DNA of 64,000 bases from Dichotomicrobium thermohalophilum (GTDB lineage Bacteria; Pseudomonadota; Alphaproteobacteria; Rhizobiales; Rhodomicrobiaceae). The notes beneath the pieces were generated by a model, which ran no database searches, was not told the DNA's origin, and saw only the letters and a program-made list of their open reading frames with translations. This document shows, piece by piece, positions 18,073-27,899 of this stretch. The position numbers and the translations under genes are program-made. How positions within the stretch are numbered: position 1 is the stretch's first letter; the number at the start of each line of letters is the position of its first letter. Where the stretch lies: the NCBI RefSeq assembly GCF_003550175.1, contig NZ_QXDF01000002.1, positions 62,001-126,000 on the forward strand, given 5' to 3'.

Positions 18073-19413
18073 TTACGCCGCATTGCCCCGCAGACGGACG
18101 GCAACCTTCTCGCGGCCGATGAGCGGCAGGAGCGCGCCAAGCTCTGGTCCGGCCGCGCGCCCGGTGATCGCCAGGCGCAGGGGGTGAAACAGTGCGCGAC
18201 CCTTCCGACCCGTTTCGGCCTTCACCGCGTCGATCCAAGCCTTCCAGGTGGTCCCGTCCCAAGGCTCCCGCGGGAGCAGGTCGGCAGCCGCCTCGCACAA
18301 CTCTTCGTCCTCGATCACCGGCGTGACCGGACCTTGCACCACCTGCCACCATTCCAGCGCGTCGCTGAGCACCGTGACATTGCCGCGCACGGCCAGCCAG
18401 AAAGCCTCGCCTCCGCCGACCCCCAGCGCGGACAGTTCGTCTGCGACTTTCTCATATGGCCGTTCGTGCAGAAGTTTCGCATTCACCCCGCGCAGTTCCG
18501 ACATATCGAAGCGTGCCGGCGCGCGCGAAACCTTGTCGAGGTCGAAGCTCTCGATCAGTTCATCCAGGCTCTGATGCGCGGTGACCGGGTCGGATGTGCC
18601 GATAGCCGCCGAATGGCTCAGGATCGCCAGCGGCTCCAGCCCGTCTTCGCGCATCTGGCGGATCGACAGCGTGCCCAGTCGCTTGCCAAGCGACTCGCCC
18701 TCCGCGCCGACCAGCATGTTGTGATGCGCGAACCACGGCACCGACCCGCCCAGCGCCTCGAAAATCTGGATCTGCGCGCCCGAGTTGGCGACGTGGTCCT
18801 CACCGCGGATGACATGCGTGATGCCCAGCGCGATGTCGTCCACAACGCTCGGCAGCGTGTAGAGATATGTGCCGTCCGCGCGCACCAGGATCGGGTCGGA
18901 GAGCGAGCCGGCGTCGATCGTCTGCTCGCCGCGGATCAGGTCGTCCCAGGCGACCTCGCGATGATCGAGCTTGAACCGCCAATGCGGCTTCCGGCCCTCC
19001 GCTTCCAGCTTGGCGCGGTCCTCGTCCGTGAGCTTCAGCGCGGCGCGGTCATAGATTGGCGGCAGACCCTGCGCCCGCTGACGCTTGCGGCGGCGTTCAA
19101 GTTCATCGGGCGTTTCATAAGCCGGGTAGAGCCGGCCGGCGGCCTTGAGCTTCTCCGCCGCCTCGGCATAGAGATCGAGCCGGTCAGACTGGCGCACTTC
19201 CTCATCCCAATCCAGCCCCAGCCAGTGCAGGTCCTCGCGGATCGCCTCGGCGTATTCCTCGCACGAGCGCGCGATGTCCGTGTCGTCGAGCCGCAGCACG
19301 AAGCGCCCGCCGTGCTTGCGCGCGAACAGCCAGTTGAACAGCGCCGGACGGATGTTCCCGATATGAAGAAGTCCCGTCGGGCTTGGCGCAAAACGAACGG
19401 CGATCTCGCTCAT
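18073..19413 (-). CDS. gltX: glutamate--tRNA ligase (GltX2-like)
   Basis: Class I synthetase that attaches glutamate to tRNA. The HIGN motif is in [16 protein letters not shown] (about residue 11). The second signature reads [13 protein letters not shown] near residue 240, where the family usually has LSKRLG, so the Ser of the KMSKS-equivalent is Gly here while the key Lys-Arg is kept. The length of 446 fits the second, shorter GltX of alphaproteobacteria, which usually carry two copies and depend on GatCAB for Gln-tRNA. It begins one base after the nadE stop, so the pair is co-transcribed. Confidence 0.93.
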   Translation of the reverse strand: MSEIAVRFAPSPTGLLHIGNIRPALFNWLFARKHGGRFVLRLDDTDIARSCEEYAEAIREDLHWLGLDWDEEVRQSDRLDLYAEAAEKLKAAGRLYPAYETPDELERRRKRQRAQGLPPIYDRAALKLTDEDRAKLEAEGRKPHWRFKLDHREVAWDDLIRGEQTIDAGSLSDPILVRADGTYLYTLPSVVDDIALGITHVIRGEDHVANSGAQIQIFEALGGSVPWFAHHNMLVGAEGESLGKRLGTLSIRQMREDGLEPLAILSHSAAIGTSDPVTAHQSLDELIESFDLDKVSRAPARFDMSELRGVNAKLLHERPYEKVADELSALGVGGGEAFWLAVRGNVTVLSDALEWWQVVQGPVTPVIEDEELCEAAADLLPREPWDGTTWKAWIDAVKAETGRKGRALFHPLRLAITGRAAGPELGALLPLIGREKVAVRLRGNAA

Positions 19414-19414
19414 C

Positions 19415-21079
19415 TCAGGACTGGCCTTCGCGGAACTTGTTCGTGATGGGATAGCGCCAGTCGCGGCCGAACACCCGCTCGGTGATCTTCACGCCCGGCG
19501 CGGACTGACGGCGCTTGTATTCGGCGATGCGCAGCATGTTCTCGACCTGGCGCACGATGTTGTCCCCGTGGCCGCGCGCGACGATCTCGTCATGCGGCAT
19601 TTCATGCTCGATCTTGCAGCGCAGGATGTCATCGAGCGCGTCATAGGGGGGCAGCGTGTCCTGGTCGGTCTGATCGGCCTTGAGTTCGGCGCTCGGCGCC
19701 TTGGTGATGATGTGCTCCGGGATGACCTCGCCCGCCGGACCGAGCCCTTCGATAGGCTGGTTCGCGTTGCGCCAGCGCGCGGCGGCGTAGACCTGCGTCT
19801 TGTACAGGTCCTTGATCGGATTGAAGCCGCCGTTCATGTCGCCGTAGAGCGTGGCGTAGCCCACCGACATTTCCGACTTGTTGCCCGTCGTCACCAGCAT
19901 CGCGCCGGTCTCATTGGAGACCGCCATCAGGATGGTGCCGCGCGTGCGGGACTGCAGGTTTTCCAGCGTGACGCCATGCCCGCCGCCGTCGAGCAGCGGG
20001 TCGAGCGCGGAGATGAAGCCCTCGACCGGCCCTGCGATCGGCACGGTGTCGTAGCGCACGCCGAGGGCCTCTGCGCAGGCCGCAGCGTCGCTCAGGCTTG
20101 CCTCGGAGGTGTACTTGTAGGGCAGCATGATACAGTGGACGCGGCTTGCACCGAGTGCGTCGACGGCGATGGCGGCGGAGAGCGCGGAGTCGATCCCTCC
20201 TGACAGGCCGAGCACGACTCCGGGAAAGCCGTTCTTCTCGACATAGTCACGCAGGCCAAGTACGCAGGCTTGATAGGCTGCGGCGTCGCCCTCGATCAGC
20301 ACGGCCTTTTCGCCCGGCGCGCAGGTCCAGCCCTCCGGCTTACGTTGCCACTCGGTGATGGCGATCTGCTCGCGCCAGTCCTGCATCTGCGTGGCAAGCG
20401 CCCCGCCGGCGTTCAGCACGAAGGATGCGCCGTCGAATACCAGCTCATCCTGCCCGCCGATCTGGTTGACATAAACGAGGGGCAGCCCGCTCTCGGCCAC
20501 CCGGGCGACAGCGACGTTCTGCCGGGTTTCCCGTTTGGTCAGCGTGAAGGGCGAGCCGTTGGGCACGATCAGCAGCTCTGCCCCGGTCTCCGCCAGGCAC
20601 TCGCAGACATCCTCGATCCAGATGTCCTCGCAGACCGGAACGCCGAGGCGCACGCCGCGGAAGCTCATCGGGCCGGGCATCTCGCCGGGGCTGAAGATGC
20701 GCTTTTCATCGAATACGCCATAATTCGGCAGCTCGACCTTGTGGCGGACATCGCGGACCTCACCGCCTTCCAGCAGCGCCACAGTGTTGTGCGGCTTGTC
20801 CTCGCCGGGCCATGGGGTGCCGATCAGCATGGCCGGGCCGCCAGCACCGGTTTCGGCGGCAAGCTCCTCGACCGTTCGGCGCGCGGCGTCGATGAAAGCG
20901 GGCTTGAGGATCAGGTCTTCGGGCGGATAGCCGCAGATGAAGAGCTCCGAAAAGCAGATCAGGTCCGCGCCCGCCTCCGCCGCCTGCGCGCGGGCTGAAC
21001 GGGCGCGCTCGGCATTGCCCTTGAGGTCGCCAACGGTCGGGTTAAGCTGGGCTAGTGCGATTCTCAGGTGGTCGGTCAT
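19415..21079 (-). CDS. nadE: glutamine-dependent NAD(+) synthetase
   Basis: Final step of NAD synthesis, amidating nicotinate adenine dinucleotide with nitrogen from glutamine. It has two domains: a nitrilase-fold glutaminase at residues 1-250, with Glu in [15 protein letters not shown], Lys in [15 protein letters not shown] and Cys in GVPVCEDIW; and an ATP-pyrophosphatase synthetase domain, with [20 protein letters not shown] at about 288. The 554 residues are complete. The gene forms a tight pair with gltX. With pncA and pncB elsewhere in this window it completes salvage from nicotinamide, apart from the adenylyltransferase. Confidence 0.96.
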   Translation of the reverse strand: MTDHLRIALAQLNPTVGDLKGNAERARSARAQAAEAGADLICFSELFICGYPPEDLILKPAFIDAARRTVEELAAETGAGGPAMLIGTPWPGEDKPHNTVALLEGGEVRDVRHKVELPNYGVFDEKRIFSPGEMPGPMSFRGVRLGVPVCEDIWIEDVCECLAETGAELLIVPNGSPFTLTKRETRQNVAVARVAESGLPLVYVNQIGGQDELVFDGASFVLNAGGALATQMQDWREQIAITEWQRKPEGWTCAPGEKAVLIEGDAAAYQACVLGLRDYVEKNGFPGVVLGLSGGIDSALSAAIAVDALGASRVHCIMLPYKYTSEASLSDAAACAEALGVRYDTVPIAGPVEGFISALDPLLDGGGHGVTLENLQSRTRGTILMAVSNETGAMLVTTGNKSEMSVGYATLYGDMNGGFNPIKDLYKTQVYAAARWRNANQPIEGLGPAGEVIPEHIITKAPSAELKADQTDQDTLPPYDALDDILRCKIEHEMPHDEIVARGHGDNIVRQVENMLRIAEYKRRQSAPGVKITERVFGRDWRYPITNKFREGQS

Positions 21080-21162
21080 GTCGCCTTGTCGGTTGCGCCG
21101 GCATTGTCGGAAGGTGGCAAATCACCCGCCAAACGTAACCGCGCCGCGCTGTCGCGCAAGGG

Positions 21163-22188
21163 TCATGCTGCGGCGGCGGCGCGCTCTTTGGCTTGATTGC
21201 GGATGCGCTTGAGCAGGGCGTCCACCTGTTCGGTGCTGTCGACCCTGTGCACCATGCCGCCATAGACGAGGTATTTCCAGCCCAGCTGGTCAGTCTTCGC
21301 CAGTTCCAGTGGGCGCACGCCCATCAGGTCTTCCATGGTCGTTTTGTCATCGACCCAGGGCGCGAAGACCACATTGCGCCACGCCTCCTCGGCCATTTCT
21401 GAGGGGATATGCCCGCGCTCGACCGCCTCGCGCACCATGTCGATGAAGGCGAACTGGACGAAACCGGAGCATATGAACTCGGCCGGCGAAAACCCACCGC
21501 GACGCAGATATTCGCCCAGCGACGGGGCGCGGCCGAACAGGAAGCTGCGCAGCCGGAACCAGAAACGGGTATTGCGCGAGGCCAGGGCGGCGAGCATCGA
21601 GAAGTCGTAATCGTCGATGTCGAGGAACCGCAGCATCCGCCCGGAGACCATCGCACGGACCTGCGGCGTCGCCCAGGGCTGTTCCAGCCGCTTGATGCCG
21701 ACGATGTATTCCGGCGGGCGGCCCGTGTCCGAATAGACCTTGGCCGGTGCGACGAACTCCCCGAACGCGCCCAACTCGACCCCGCCAAAGGTTGTTTCGA
21801 TGACGTAGCTGTCGTCGAGGCCGATTTCGGAGCGCTTGGTGGCAAAGACAAGCGCGGTATGCGCGAAGTCGGAGCTGTCGATCTTGCGGCTCAAGAAGGA
21901 GAAGAAGCTGCCCATCCGCGAGGTAAGCACCACATCGCCGCAGTGCAGGAAATTGCCGTTGCGGAACTGCTCGACGGGCATGGGCCATTCCGCCGCGTCG
22001 GCGGGGTCCGGTGCCGGCGGCGCCTCGACGGGCCGCAGCACTTCCGCGGCCGTCTCGGCCTCGGGCGCGAGTGCGTCTGCCGGACCGCGCGTACGACGCG
22101 CCTCGGCCGCCTCGTGCATGACATCGCCGACTGATTTCTTGAAGATCGGATTGACGACCGTCGGCCGTCCCTGTGAACGCCGTGACAT
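21163..22188 (-). CDS. YiiX-like permuted NlpC/P60 cysteine hydrolase (putative)
   Basis: Protein of 341 residues whose core looks like a circularly permuted papain-like hydrolase. HCGDVVLTSRMGSFFSFLSR (about residue 87) is followed by a histidine in SDFAHTALVF (about 113) and a cysteine in AEFICSGFVQFAF (about 250). This order, with His before Cys, is the permuted arrangement seen in YiiX/YebB. Substrates in this superfamily include peptidoglycan amides and lipids. The first 75 residues are acidic and low in structure, with no signal peptide, so it may be cytoplasmic. The assignment is by motif order only. It sits between aroG and nadE on the same strand. Confidence 0.6.
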   Translation of the reverse strand: MSRRSQGRPTVVNPIFKKSVGDVMHEAAEARRTRGPADALAPEAETAAEVLRPVEAPPAPDPADAAEWPMPVEQFRNGNFLHCGDVVLTSRMGSFFSFLSRKIDSSDFAHTALVFATKRSEIGLDDSYVIETTFGGVELGAFGEFVAPAKVYSDTGRPPEYIVGIKRLEQPWATPQVRAMVSGRMLRFLDIDDYDFSMLAALASRNTRFWFRLRSFLFGRAPSLGEYLRRGGFSPAEFICSGFVQFAFIDMVREAVERGHIPSEMAEEAWRNVVFAPWVDDKTTMEDLMGVRPLELAKTDQLGWKYLVYGGMVHRVDSTEQVDALLKRIRNQAKERAAAAA

Positions 22189-22226
22189 CGCCCCGTGCCC
22201 CCGTACAGGCGATCCAATGAAAGAGA

Positions 22227-22242
22227 GCCGCCCGAAGGCGGC
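22227..22242 (-). terminator. hairpin after aroG
   Basis: Read on the minus strand, GCCGCC-TTCG-GGCGGC forms a six-pair stem with a TTCG loop just after the aroG stop, followed by the pyrimidine tract TCTCTTTC. It is a plausible intrinsic terminator with an imperfect U tract. Confidence 0.6.
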
Positions 22243-22251
22243 CCTGTGATG

Positions 22252-23634
22252 TTATCCGGCGCTGGCCACGCGCGGCAGATCTTCGATGTGCTCGCGGCGA
22301 AGACGCTCGGCGATCAGGAAGGCCAGCTCCAGCGCCTGATCGGCGTTCAGCCGCGGATCGCAGTGCGTGTGATAGCGGTCCGAAAGGTCGGTTTCGCTGA
22401 TCGACATGGCGCCGCCTGTGCATTCGGTGACGTTGTTGCCGGTCATCTCCACATGCACGCCTCCCGCATGTGTGCCCTCGGCTGCATGGATGTCGAAGAA
22501 GTGCTCGACTTCGCGCATGATCGCGCCGAACGGTCGCGTCTTGTAGCCGCTGGCCGCCTTGATCGTGTTGCCATGCATCGGGTCGCAGGACCAGATCACG
22601 TTACGCCCTTCCCGCTTTACCGCGCGGATCAGTTCAGGCAGGTGATCGTCGACCACGTCCGCACCGAAGCGGGTGATGAGCGTCAGCCGCCCGGGGATAT
22701 TGTCCGGGTTGAGAACGTCAATGAGCCGCAGCAGTTCGTCCGGGCTCATGCTCGGCCCGCATTTCAGCCCGATCGGGTTCTTGATGCCGCGGACGTATTC
22801 GATATGCGCATGGTCCGGCTGCCGCGTCCGGTCACCGACCCAGAGGAAATGGCCAGAGGTCGCGTACCAGTCGCCGGTCAGCGAATCGACGCGCGTGAAC
22901 GCTTCCTCGTAGCCGAGCAAAAGTGCCTCATGGCTGGTGTAAAAGCTCGTGCGATGAAGCTGCGGCTGGCTCTCCGGCGTGATGCCGCAGGCGCGCATGA
23001 AGTCAAGGCTTTCGCTGATGCGGTCGGCGAGTTCGCGGTAGCGCTCCTTTGCCGGGCTTTCCTTGACGAAGTCGAGCGTCCACTGATGCACACGTTCCAG
23101 ATCCGCATAGCCACCCTGTGAAAGTGCGCGCAGAAGGTTCAGCGTGGCGGCCGCCTGTCGGTACGCCTCGATCATCCGGCGCGGATCAGGCTCGCGACTC
23201 GTTTCCGCGAAGTTGATGTCGTTAATGATATCGCCGCGGTAGCTCGGCAATTCTGCTTCGCCCTGGCGTTCCACCGGGGATGAGCGCGGCTTGGCGAACT
23301 GACCGGCGATGCGCCCGACCTTGACCACGGGGCAGCGCCCGGCGAAAGTCAGCACCACGGCCATCTGCAGGAAAACGCGAAAGAAATCGCGTGTCGTGTT
23401 CGGTCCGTGCTCGGCGAAGCTCTCGGCGCAGTCGCCGCCTTGCAGCAGGAACGCCCGCCCGTGTGCCACATCAGCAAGCTTGTCCATCAGCTCGCGGGCC
23501 TCGCCGGCGAACACCAGCGGCGGAAAGTTTCCAAGCTGCGCCTCGACCTCCTTCAGCGCGGCTTCGTCCTGGTAGGCGGGAAGCTGTTGCGCAGGCTTGT
23601 CGCGCCAGCTTTGCGGCGACCAAGGAGCTGCCAT
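22252..23634 (-). CDS. aroG: class II 3-deoxy-7-phosphoheptulonate synthase
   Basis: First enzyme of the shikimate pathway: phosphoenolpyruvate plus erythrose 4-phosphate give DAHP. It is of the class II (plant/AroA-II) type, 460 residues, with the family phrases [14 protein letters not shown] (about 81), [16 protein letters not shown] (about 120) and RVASAG at the end. [10 protein letters not shown] near residue 353 holds conserved metal and substrate residues. The start is the ATG at 23634, preceded by GAGAGGA with seven bases of spacing; a TTG two codons upstream is less likely. It is a single gene with its own terminator. Confidence 0.95.
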   Translation of the reverse strand: MAAPWSPQSWRDKPAQQLPAYQDEAALKEVEAQLGNFPPLVFAGEARELMDKLADVAHGRAFLLQGGDCAESFAEHGPNTTRDFFRVFLQMAVVLTFAGRCPVVKVGRIAGQFAKPRSSPVERQGEAELPSYRGDIINDINFAETSREPDPRRMIEAYRQAAATLNLLRALSQGGYADLERVHQWTLDFVKESPAKERYRELADRISESLDFMRACGITPESQPQLHRTSFYTSHEALLLGYEEAFTRVDSLTGDWYATSGHFLWVGDRTRQPDHAHIEYVRGIKNPIGLKCGPSMSPDELLRLIDVLNPDNIPGRLTLITRFGADVVDDHLPELIRAVKREGRNVIWSCDPMHGNTIKAASGYKTRPFGAIMREVEHFFDIHAAEGTHAGGVHVEMTGNNVTECTGGAMSISETDLSDRYHTHCDPRLNADQALELAFLIAERLRREHIEDLPRVASAG

Positions 23635-23775
23635 ATCCAAATCCTCTCGAACGTGCGTTATGCAGGGCGACCATCGCGGGCTCGCGGACCCGCGTTCACA
23701 TCGCCGTTTAGCGGATGGTATACGTCATCACAACCGGGCTGACCAGCCCCCGCAACCTTAGCGAAACCAACAGCC

Positions 23776-24495
23776 ATGCGTCTTGAACACAGCCATTCCC
23801 CGCAAGCGATCGCCGATCGGCTTAGTGCCGGTCCATCCGTCAGCTATCTGCGAGACTGGATATATGGCGGCATCGACGGATTGGTAACCACCTTCGCCAT
23901 TGTGGCTGGCGCCGTGGGCGCCGATATGTCGTCGCGCGTGGTACTGATCCTCGGCCTGGCGAAGCTGATCGCCGACGCGCTCTCGATGGCCGCCGCCAAC
24001 TATACCGGAACAAAGGCCGAGCACGAGGAATACCAGAAAATCCGTGAGATGGAGGAACGCCACGTCGCGCTGCACCCCGAAGGCGAGCGCGAGGAGGTCC
24101 GCCAGATCTTCGAGGCCAAGGGCTTCAAGGGCCAGGACCTTGATCGGGTGGTCGATATCATTACCGAGGAACAGCACCGCTGGATCGACACCATGATGGC
24201 CGAGGAGCACGGGATGCCATTGGTAAACCGCCTGCCGTCCAAGGCGGCGCTGGCCGTGTTCGCGGCATTCGTGCTGTGCGGGTCGGTGCCGCTGCTGCCC
24301 TATCTCTTCGGCTTGGCGAATGCCCCGATCTACGCGCTGGTGATGACGGCTGTGACGTTCTTCGCGATAGGCTCGATCCGTTCTTTCTGGTCGCCTCGGC
24401 CATGGTGGGTGGCCGGCCTGGAGACCTTGTCGATCGGGTTGCTGGCCGCTGGGGCCGCGTATGCCATCGGTGATTTGTTGAAGACAATCGTGTAA
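23776..24495 (+). CDS. VIT1/CCC1 family transporter
   Basis: Membrane protein of 239 residues in the vacuolar iron transporter family. Bacterial members move Fe(II) or Mn(II). The first helix pair contains DWIYGGIDGLVTTFAIVAGA (about 28-47), the family hallmark, and SMAAANYTGTKAE leads into a soluble helical insert (about 75-150) rich in Glu and His (EEYQKIREMEERH), which probably binds metal. Three further helices follow. The gene is divergent from aroG, with about 140 bases between, and may be co-transcribed with the YbdK-like gene 22 bases downstream. Confidence 0.9.
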   Translation: MRLEHSHSPQAIADRLSAGPSVSYLRDWIYGGIDGLVTTFAIVAGAVGADMSSRVVLILGLAKLIADALSMAAANYTGTKAEHEEYQKIREMEERHVALHPEGEREEVRQIFEAKGFKGQDLDRVVDIITEEQHRWIDTMMAEEHGMPLVNRLPSKAALAVFAAFVLCGSVPLLPYLFGLANAPIYALVMTAVTFFAIGSIRSFWSPRPWWVAGLETLSIGLLAAGAAYAIGDLLKTIV

Positions 24496-24517
24496 AATAA
24501 GAAAAGGCGCGGCTTCG

Positions 24518-25723
24518 ATGGCGGACGGTCCGCTAATGCTTTTTGACGACAAGAATTTCACGATCGGTATCGAAGAGGAATATCTGCTGGTTGACCCGGC
24601 CACGCGCGATCTGGTGGCTGATCCACCCGCGGAGATGATGGAGGCGTGCCAGAGCGCGCTCAGTCACACCACGCTCGGTGAAGTCAGCCCGGAGTTCCTG
24701 CGCTCGCAGATCGAGATCGGTACGCGGGTCTGCTCCTCGATCCAGGAGGCGCGGGAGACACTTGCCGAAATCCGCGCGACGCTCGCGAAGATGGCCGGGC
24801 AGCACGGCATGGCGCTTGTCGCCGCCTCGACGCATCCGTTCGCGCAGTGGAACGTCCAGGCCCACACGGATCGCGACCGCTACAACACGCTGGCGGAGGA
24901 TCTCCAGGTCGTGGTGCGCCGGCTGCTGATCTGCGGGATGCATGTGCATATCGGCATCGATGACGACGATACGCGCATCGATCTGCTGAATCAGGCCGTC
25001 TATTTCATGCCGCATCTGCTGGCCCTGTCCTCCTCCTCGCCGTTCTGGAAAGGGGAGGTGACGGGGCTGAAATCCTATCGCCTGTCGGTGTTCGACGAGC
25101 TGCCGCGCACCGGCCTGCCCGCCCAGTTTGACAGTTATGGGGAGTATCAGCGCACGGTCGATGTGCTGGTCCGGGCCGGGGTCATCGAGGATGCCACCAA
25201 GGTCTGGTGGGACCTGCGCCCGTCCGCGAAGTTCCCGACGCTGGAAATGCGCGTGCCGGACATCTGCACGCTGATGGACGACGCCATTACCATCGCCGCG
25301 CTGTTCGCCTGCATCTGCCGGATGCTCTATCGCCTGCGCCGCGAGAACAAGCGCTGGCGCTCCTACACCAATTTCCTGCTGACCGAGAACCGCTGGCGCG
25401 CGCAGCGTTACGGGATCGAGAAGGGCATGATCGACTTCGGCCGCGGCGAGATTATCAGTTTCAGCGAACTCATGGAGGAATTGCTTGTGCTGATCGGCGA
25501 GGATGCCGATGCGCTGGGGATGCGCGTGGAAGTCGAGAATGTGCACACGATCCTGGCGCGCGGCACGAGCGCGGATCGCCAGCTTGCCGTCTATCAGGCT
25601 GCCCTCGCCAGCGGCCTGACCGAGCGGGACGCGCAGAACGCCGTCGTCGACCGGCTTATCGAGGAGACAGTTGCAGGCACCTCCGCCGCGCTCGGTCCGG
25701 GCGCCGCCGTGACGGCGGAGTAG
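24518..25723 (+). CDS. carboxylate-amine ligase, YbdK family
   Basis: Member of the GCS2 (glutamate--cysteine ligase 2) superfamily, 401 residues. The N-terminal motif FTIGIEEEYLLVDPATRDL (about 13-31) carries the metal-binding glutamates. HVHIGIDDDDTRIDLLNQ (about 148) and RPSAKFPTLEMRVPDICT (about 233) are the other conserved blocks. YbdK has weak gamma-glutamylcysteine ligase activity in vitro; the true substrate is uncertain. A classical gshA is not in this window. The start at 24518 (ATG) follows an AAAAGGCGCGG site. An inverted repeat covers the stop region. Confidence 0.9.
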   Translation: MADGPLMLFDDKNFTIGIEEEYLLVDPATRDLVADPPAEMMEACQSALSHTTLGEVSPEFLRSQIEIGTRVCSSIQEARETLAEIRATLAKMAGQHGMALVAASTHPFAQWNVQAHTDRDRYNTLAEDLQVVVRRLLICGMHVHIGIDDDDTRIDLLNQAVYFMPHLLALSSSSPFWKGEVTGLKSYRLSVFDELPRTGLPAQFDSYGEYQRTVDVLVRAGVIEDATKVWWDLRPSAKFPTLEMRVPDICTLMDDAITIAALFACICRMLYRLRRENKRWRSYTNFLLTENRWRAQRYGIEKGMIDFGRGEIISFSELMEELLVLIGEDADALGMRVEVENVHTILARGTSADRQLAVYQAALASGLTERDAQNAVVDRLIEETVAGTSAALGPGAAVTAE

Positions 25724-25744
25724 GCCGGGACGAAGGCCCCGGCC
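25723..25744. terminator. stem-loop between two convergent genes
   Basis: GGCCGGG and CCCGGCC form a perfect seven-pair stem with an eight-base loop, between the ends of the YbdK-like and yceI genes. There is no clear T tract on either side, so it may act weakly in both directions. Confidence 0.45.
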
Positions 25745-25753
25745 TCCCACGGC

Positions 25754-26392
25754 TCAGCTTTCGGCCTCGTAATAAAGCTCGGTGTTGATCTCGATATCGA
25801 CCCAGTCAGACACCAGCGGCGCGAAACGGCCGAGGTCAAAGTCGCTGCGAAGCACGCGCCCCGTGGCCTGGAAACCTGCGGCCTTCCGGCCCTTGTATTT
25901 CTCGTTGAACGGGGCGAGCGGATGCTCACCAGCGTAGTTGAGCGTCACGTCGAGCGTCACCGGCTTGGTAATGCCCTTGATGGTGAGGTCGCCGGTCATG
26001 CGGCCGGAGTTCGGCCCTGTCTTGATGACTTCGGTGGTCTCGAACGTGATCTCGGGATGCTCTTCCACGTGGAAGAAGTCGCTGCTCCTGAGATGGTCGT
26101 CGAAATCCGGCACGCCGCTGTCCACGCTTGCGGGGTCGATGGTCACGCTGACGGAGCTGTTCGAGACGTCCTCCTGATCGAAGGTCACGCTGCCGGAATA
26201 CTCCCGGAACAGTAGCGATTGCTCGCTCAGGCCGACGTGATTCCAGCTAATGCGGATCTGCGTGTGGCCCTTGTCGAACTGGTAGGTCTGAGGTTCCGCC
26301 TGGGCGTCCGGGTCGGGCAGCGCCATGAGCGCGGCGCCGAACAGCCCGGCAATGGCGAACGAACGCGCGGCATGAAACTTCATCAAAGCCAT
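25754..26392 (-). CDS. YceI family protein
   Basis: Periplasmic lipocalin-like beta-barrel protein of 212 residues, thought to bind isoprenoids or other long-chain amphiphiles. A signal peptide is present (MALMKFHAARSFAIAGLF ... DAQA, cleavage near 33). The mature part has the YceI motifs YQFDKGHTQIRISWNHVG and HLRSSDFFHVEEHPEITFE, with TGDLTIKGITKPVTLDV later. The ATG at 26392 follows AAAAGGGAGAG. The gene stands alone and is convergent with the YbdK-like gene. Confidence 0.92.
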   Translation of the reverse strand: MALMKFHAARSFAIAGLFGAALMALPDPDAQAEPQTYQFDKGHTQIRISWNHVGLSEQSLLFREYSGSVTFDQEDVSNSSVSVTIDPASVDSGVPDFDDHLRSSDFFHVEEHPEITFETTEVIKTGPNSGRMTGDLTIKGITKPVTLDVTLNYAGEHPLAPFNEKYKGRKAAGFQATGRVLRSDFDLGRFAPLVSDWVDIEINTELYYEAES

Positions 26393-26528
26393 CAAACTCT
26401 CCCTTTTCTCAAATGATTTCGCCGGCAGGCCGGGACGCAACCGTTGATCCTGTCACCGGCCGTCGCCATGCAGGTATCCTGCTATTGCGGCAGATCAAGC
26501 CGGCCGCGGTCACGAAAGTTTGAACGAC

Positions 26529-27287
26529 TCAGGCGAGGTTCAGGCTCATGCCGCCATCGACCATGATGCCTTCGCCGGTGGTGTAGGCGGAGTCGTCGCT
26601 GGCAAGGAACAGGGCTGCCTTGGCGACCTCTTCGGGTGTCCCGAAGCGGCGCATCGGCATCTGGGCGAGCAGCGCCTTCGACAGATGTGGGTTGTTCGTG
26701 TAGCGGTCGGTCAGCGTGGTCGGGATGAAGCCGGGGCAGAGATAGTTGACGCGGATATTGTAGGGCGCGAACTCCACGGCCAGGCTGCGCGACAGGCCGG
26801 CAATGGCGGCCTTTGCGGTCGAGTAGGCCGAGAGTTGGCGCGCGTGCTGGGTCGCCATGATCGAGGAGAGGTTCACGATCGCGGCGCCGTCGGCGGCCTT
26901 CAGCAGCGGAAAGGCCGCGCGCGTCACGCGCACCGTGCCCCACAGATGCGGGTTCAGCACGCGCTCCCAATCGGCGTCCTCCATATGGCGGAAGTCGGCG
27001 CGCAACAGGTTGCCGGCGTTGTTGACGAGGACGTGGAGCTTCCCGTGCTCACGCTCGATATCGGCGAACACCCGCGCGATGGCATCGCGATCGGTTACGT
27101 CCAGCGATGTGTGTGATGCACGGCCGCCTTCGGCCCGGATTGCTTGCGCGCCAGACTGAATACCGTCCTCGTCGCGATCGGTCAGGATCACATGCGCGCC
27201 TTCCGCGGCAAACAGCTTGCACATGGCGAGGCCGAGCCCGCCGGCGGCGCCGGTCACGAGCGCGATACGGTCTGCAAGACGGCCCAC
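26529..27287 (-). CDS. SDR family oxidoreductase
   Basis: Classical short-chain dehydrogenase of 252 residues. The cofactor motif TGAAGGLG (about 13-20) and an Asp at the end of beta-2 (VILTDRD) suggest NAD preference. NNAG at about 90, Ser in NLSSIMATQ and YSTAK at about 157 complete the catalytic set. It ends with GEGIMVDGGMSLNLA, typical of 3-oxoacyl reductase or sugar/alcohol dehydrogenase clades. The start is the GTG at 27287 after GGAGA. The substrate is unknown and the neighbours give no clue. Confidence 0.88.
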   Translation of the reverse strand: MGRLADRIALVTGAAGGLGLAMCKLFAAEGAHVILTDRDEDGIQSGAQAIRAEGGRASHTSLDVTDRDAIARVFADIEREHGKLHVLVNNAGNLLRADFRHMEDADWERVLNPHLWGTVRVTRAAFPLLKAADGAAIVNLSSIMATQHARQLSAYSTAKAAIAGLSRSLAVEFAPYNIRVNYLCPGFIPTTLTDRYTNNPHLSKALLAQMPMRRFGTPEEVAKAALFLASDDSAYTTGEGIMVDGGMSLNLA

Positions 27288-27374
27288 CGCAGTCTCCCTT
27301 GCGATTGATGCAGCTTGTGAAAGCTCAACATGTCGCGGCGCGGGGACGGAGGCAAGTGCCCTGCGCGGTCGTCC

Positions 27375-27827
27375 TCAGGCGCGTTCGTCCTTTGGCGATT
27401 CCATCACGACGTAGGAGGTGATCGACGTAACTTGTGGCAGCGTGCCGAGCACGTCGGTGTGGAAAACCTTGTAGGCCGCGAGGTCGGCGACCTCGACGCG
27501 CAGCAGGTATTCGATCGTGCCCGTCACGTTGTGGCACTCCAAAACTTCCGGCGCTGTCGCGATCGACCGCTCGAATGCTTCCTGCGCGCCCTTGGAGTGA
27601 TCGGACAGCCCGACGGCGACATACGCGGTGAAACCCGTTCCCAGAACGCTGCGATCCAGCACGGCGCGGTACTTGCGGATGACGCCGCTACGCTCCAATT
27701 CCTGGACGCGACGCAGGCAGGCGGAGGAGGACAATCCGACGCGTCTGGACAGCTCTGTGTTGCTGATCCGTCCGTCTTGCGTCAGTTCGCGCAATATTTT
27801 GTCGTCTATCGCGTCTAAATTCGCCAT
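27375..27827 (-). CDS. Lrp/AsnC family transcriptional regulator
   Basis: One-component regulator of 150 residues. An N-terminal helix-turn-helix (IDDKILRELTQDGRISNTEL ... SRRVGLSSSACLRRVQEL) is joined to a RAM/Lrp sensor domain that binds amino acids (about 70-145, YVAVGLSDHSKGAQEAFE). It is divergent from a LysE family exporter with 72 bases between the starts, the usual layout in which the regulator senses an amino acid and controls its export. Confidence 0.94.
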   Translation of the reverse strand: MANLDAIDDKILRELTQDGRISNTELSRRVGLSSSACLRRVQELERSGVIRKYRAVLDRSVLGTGFTAYVAVGLSDHSKGAQEAFERSIATAPEVLECHNVTGTIEYLLRVEVADLAAYKVFHTDVLGTLPQVTSITSYVVMESPKDERA

Positions 27828-27899
27828 TTATTGCAAAAAGCCTTTCGTCGGCCCAAAGAAAGCAAGAAACCTGCGTCAATAATCGCATACCATGAAAAC
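27828..27899. promoter_or_regulatory. divergent promoter region of the lrp-like and lysE-like genes
   Basis: Seventy-two bases between two divergent starts, visibly richer in A and T than the surroundings (TTTATTGCAAAAAG on one side, TCAATAATCGC on the other). Lrp family proteins bind such AT-rich shared regions. The exact operator cannot be read from one sequence. Confidence 0.45.
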
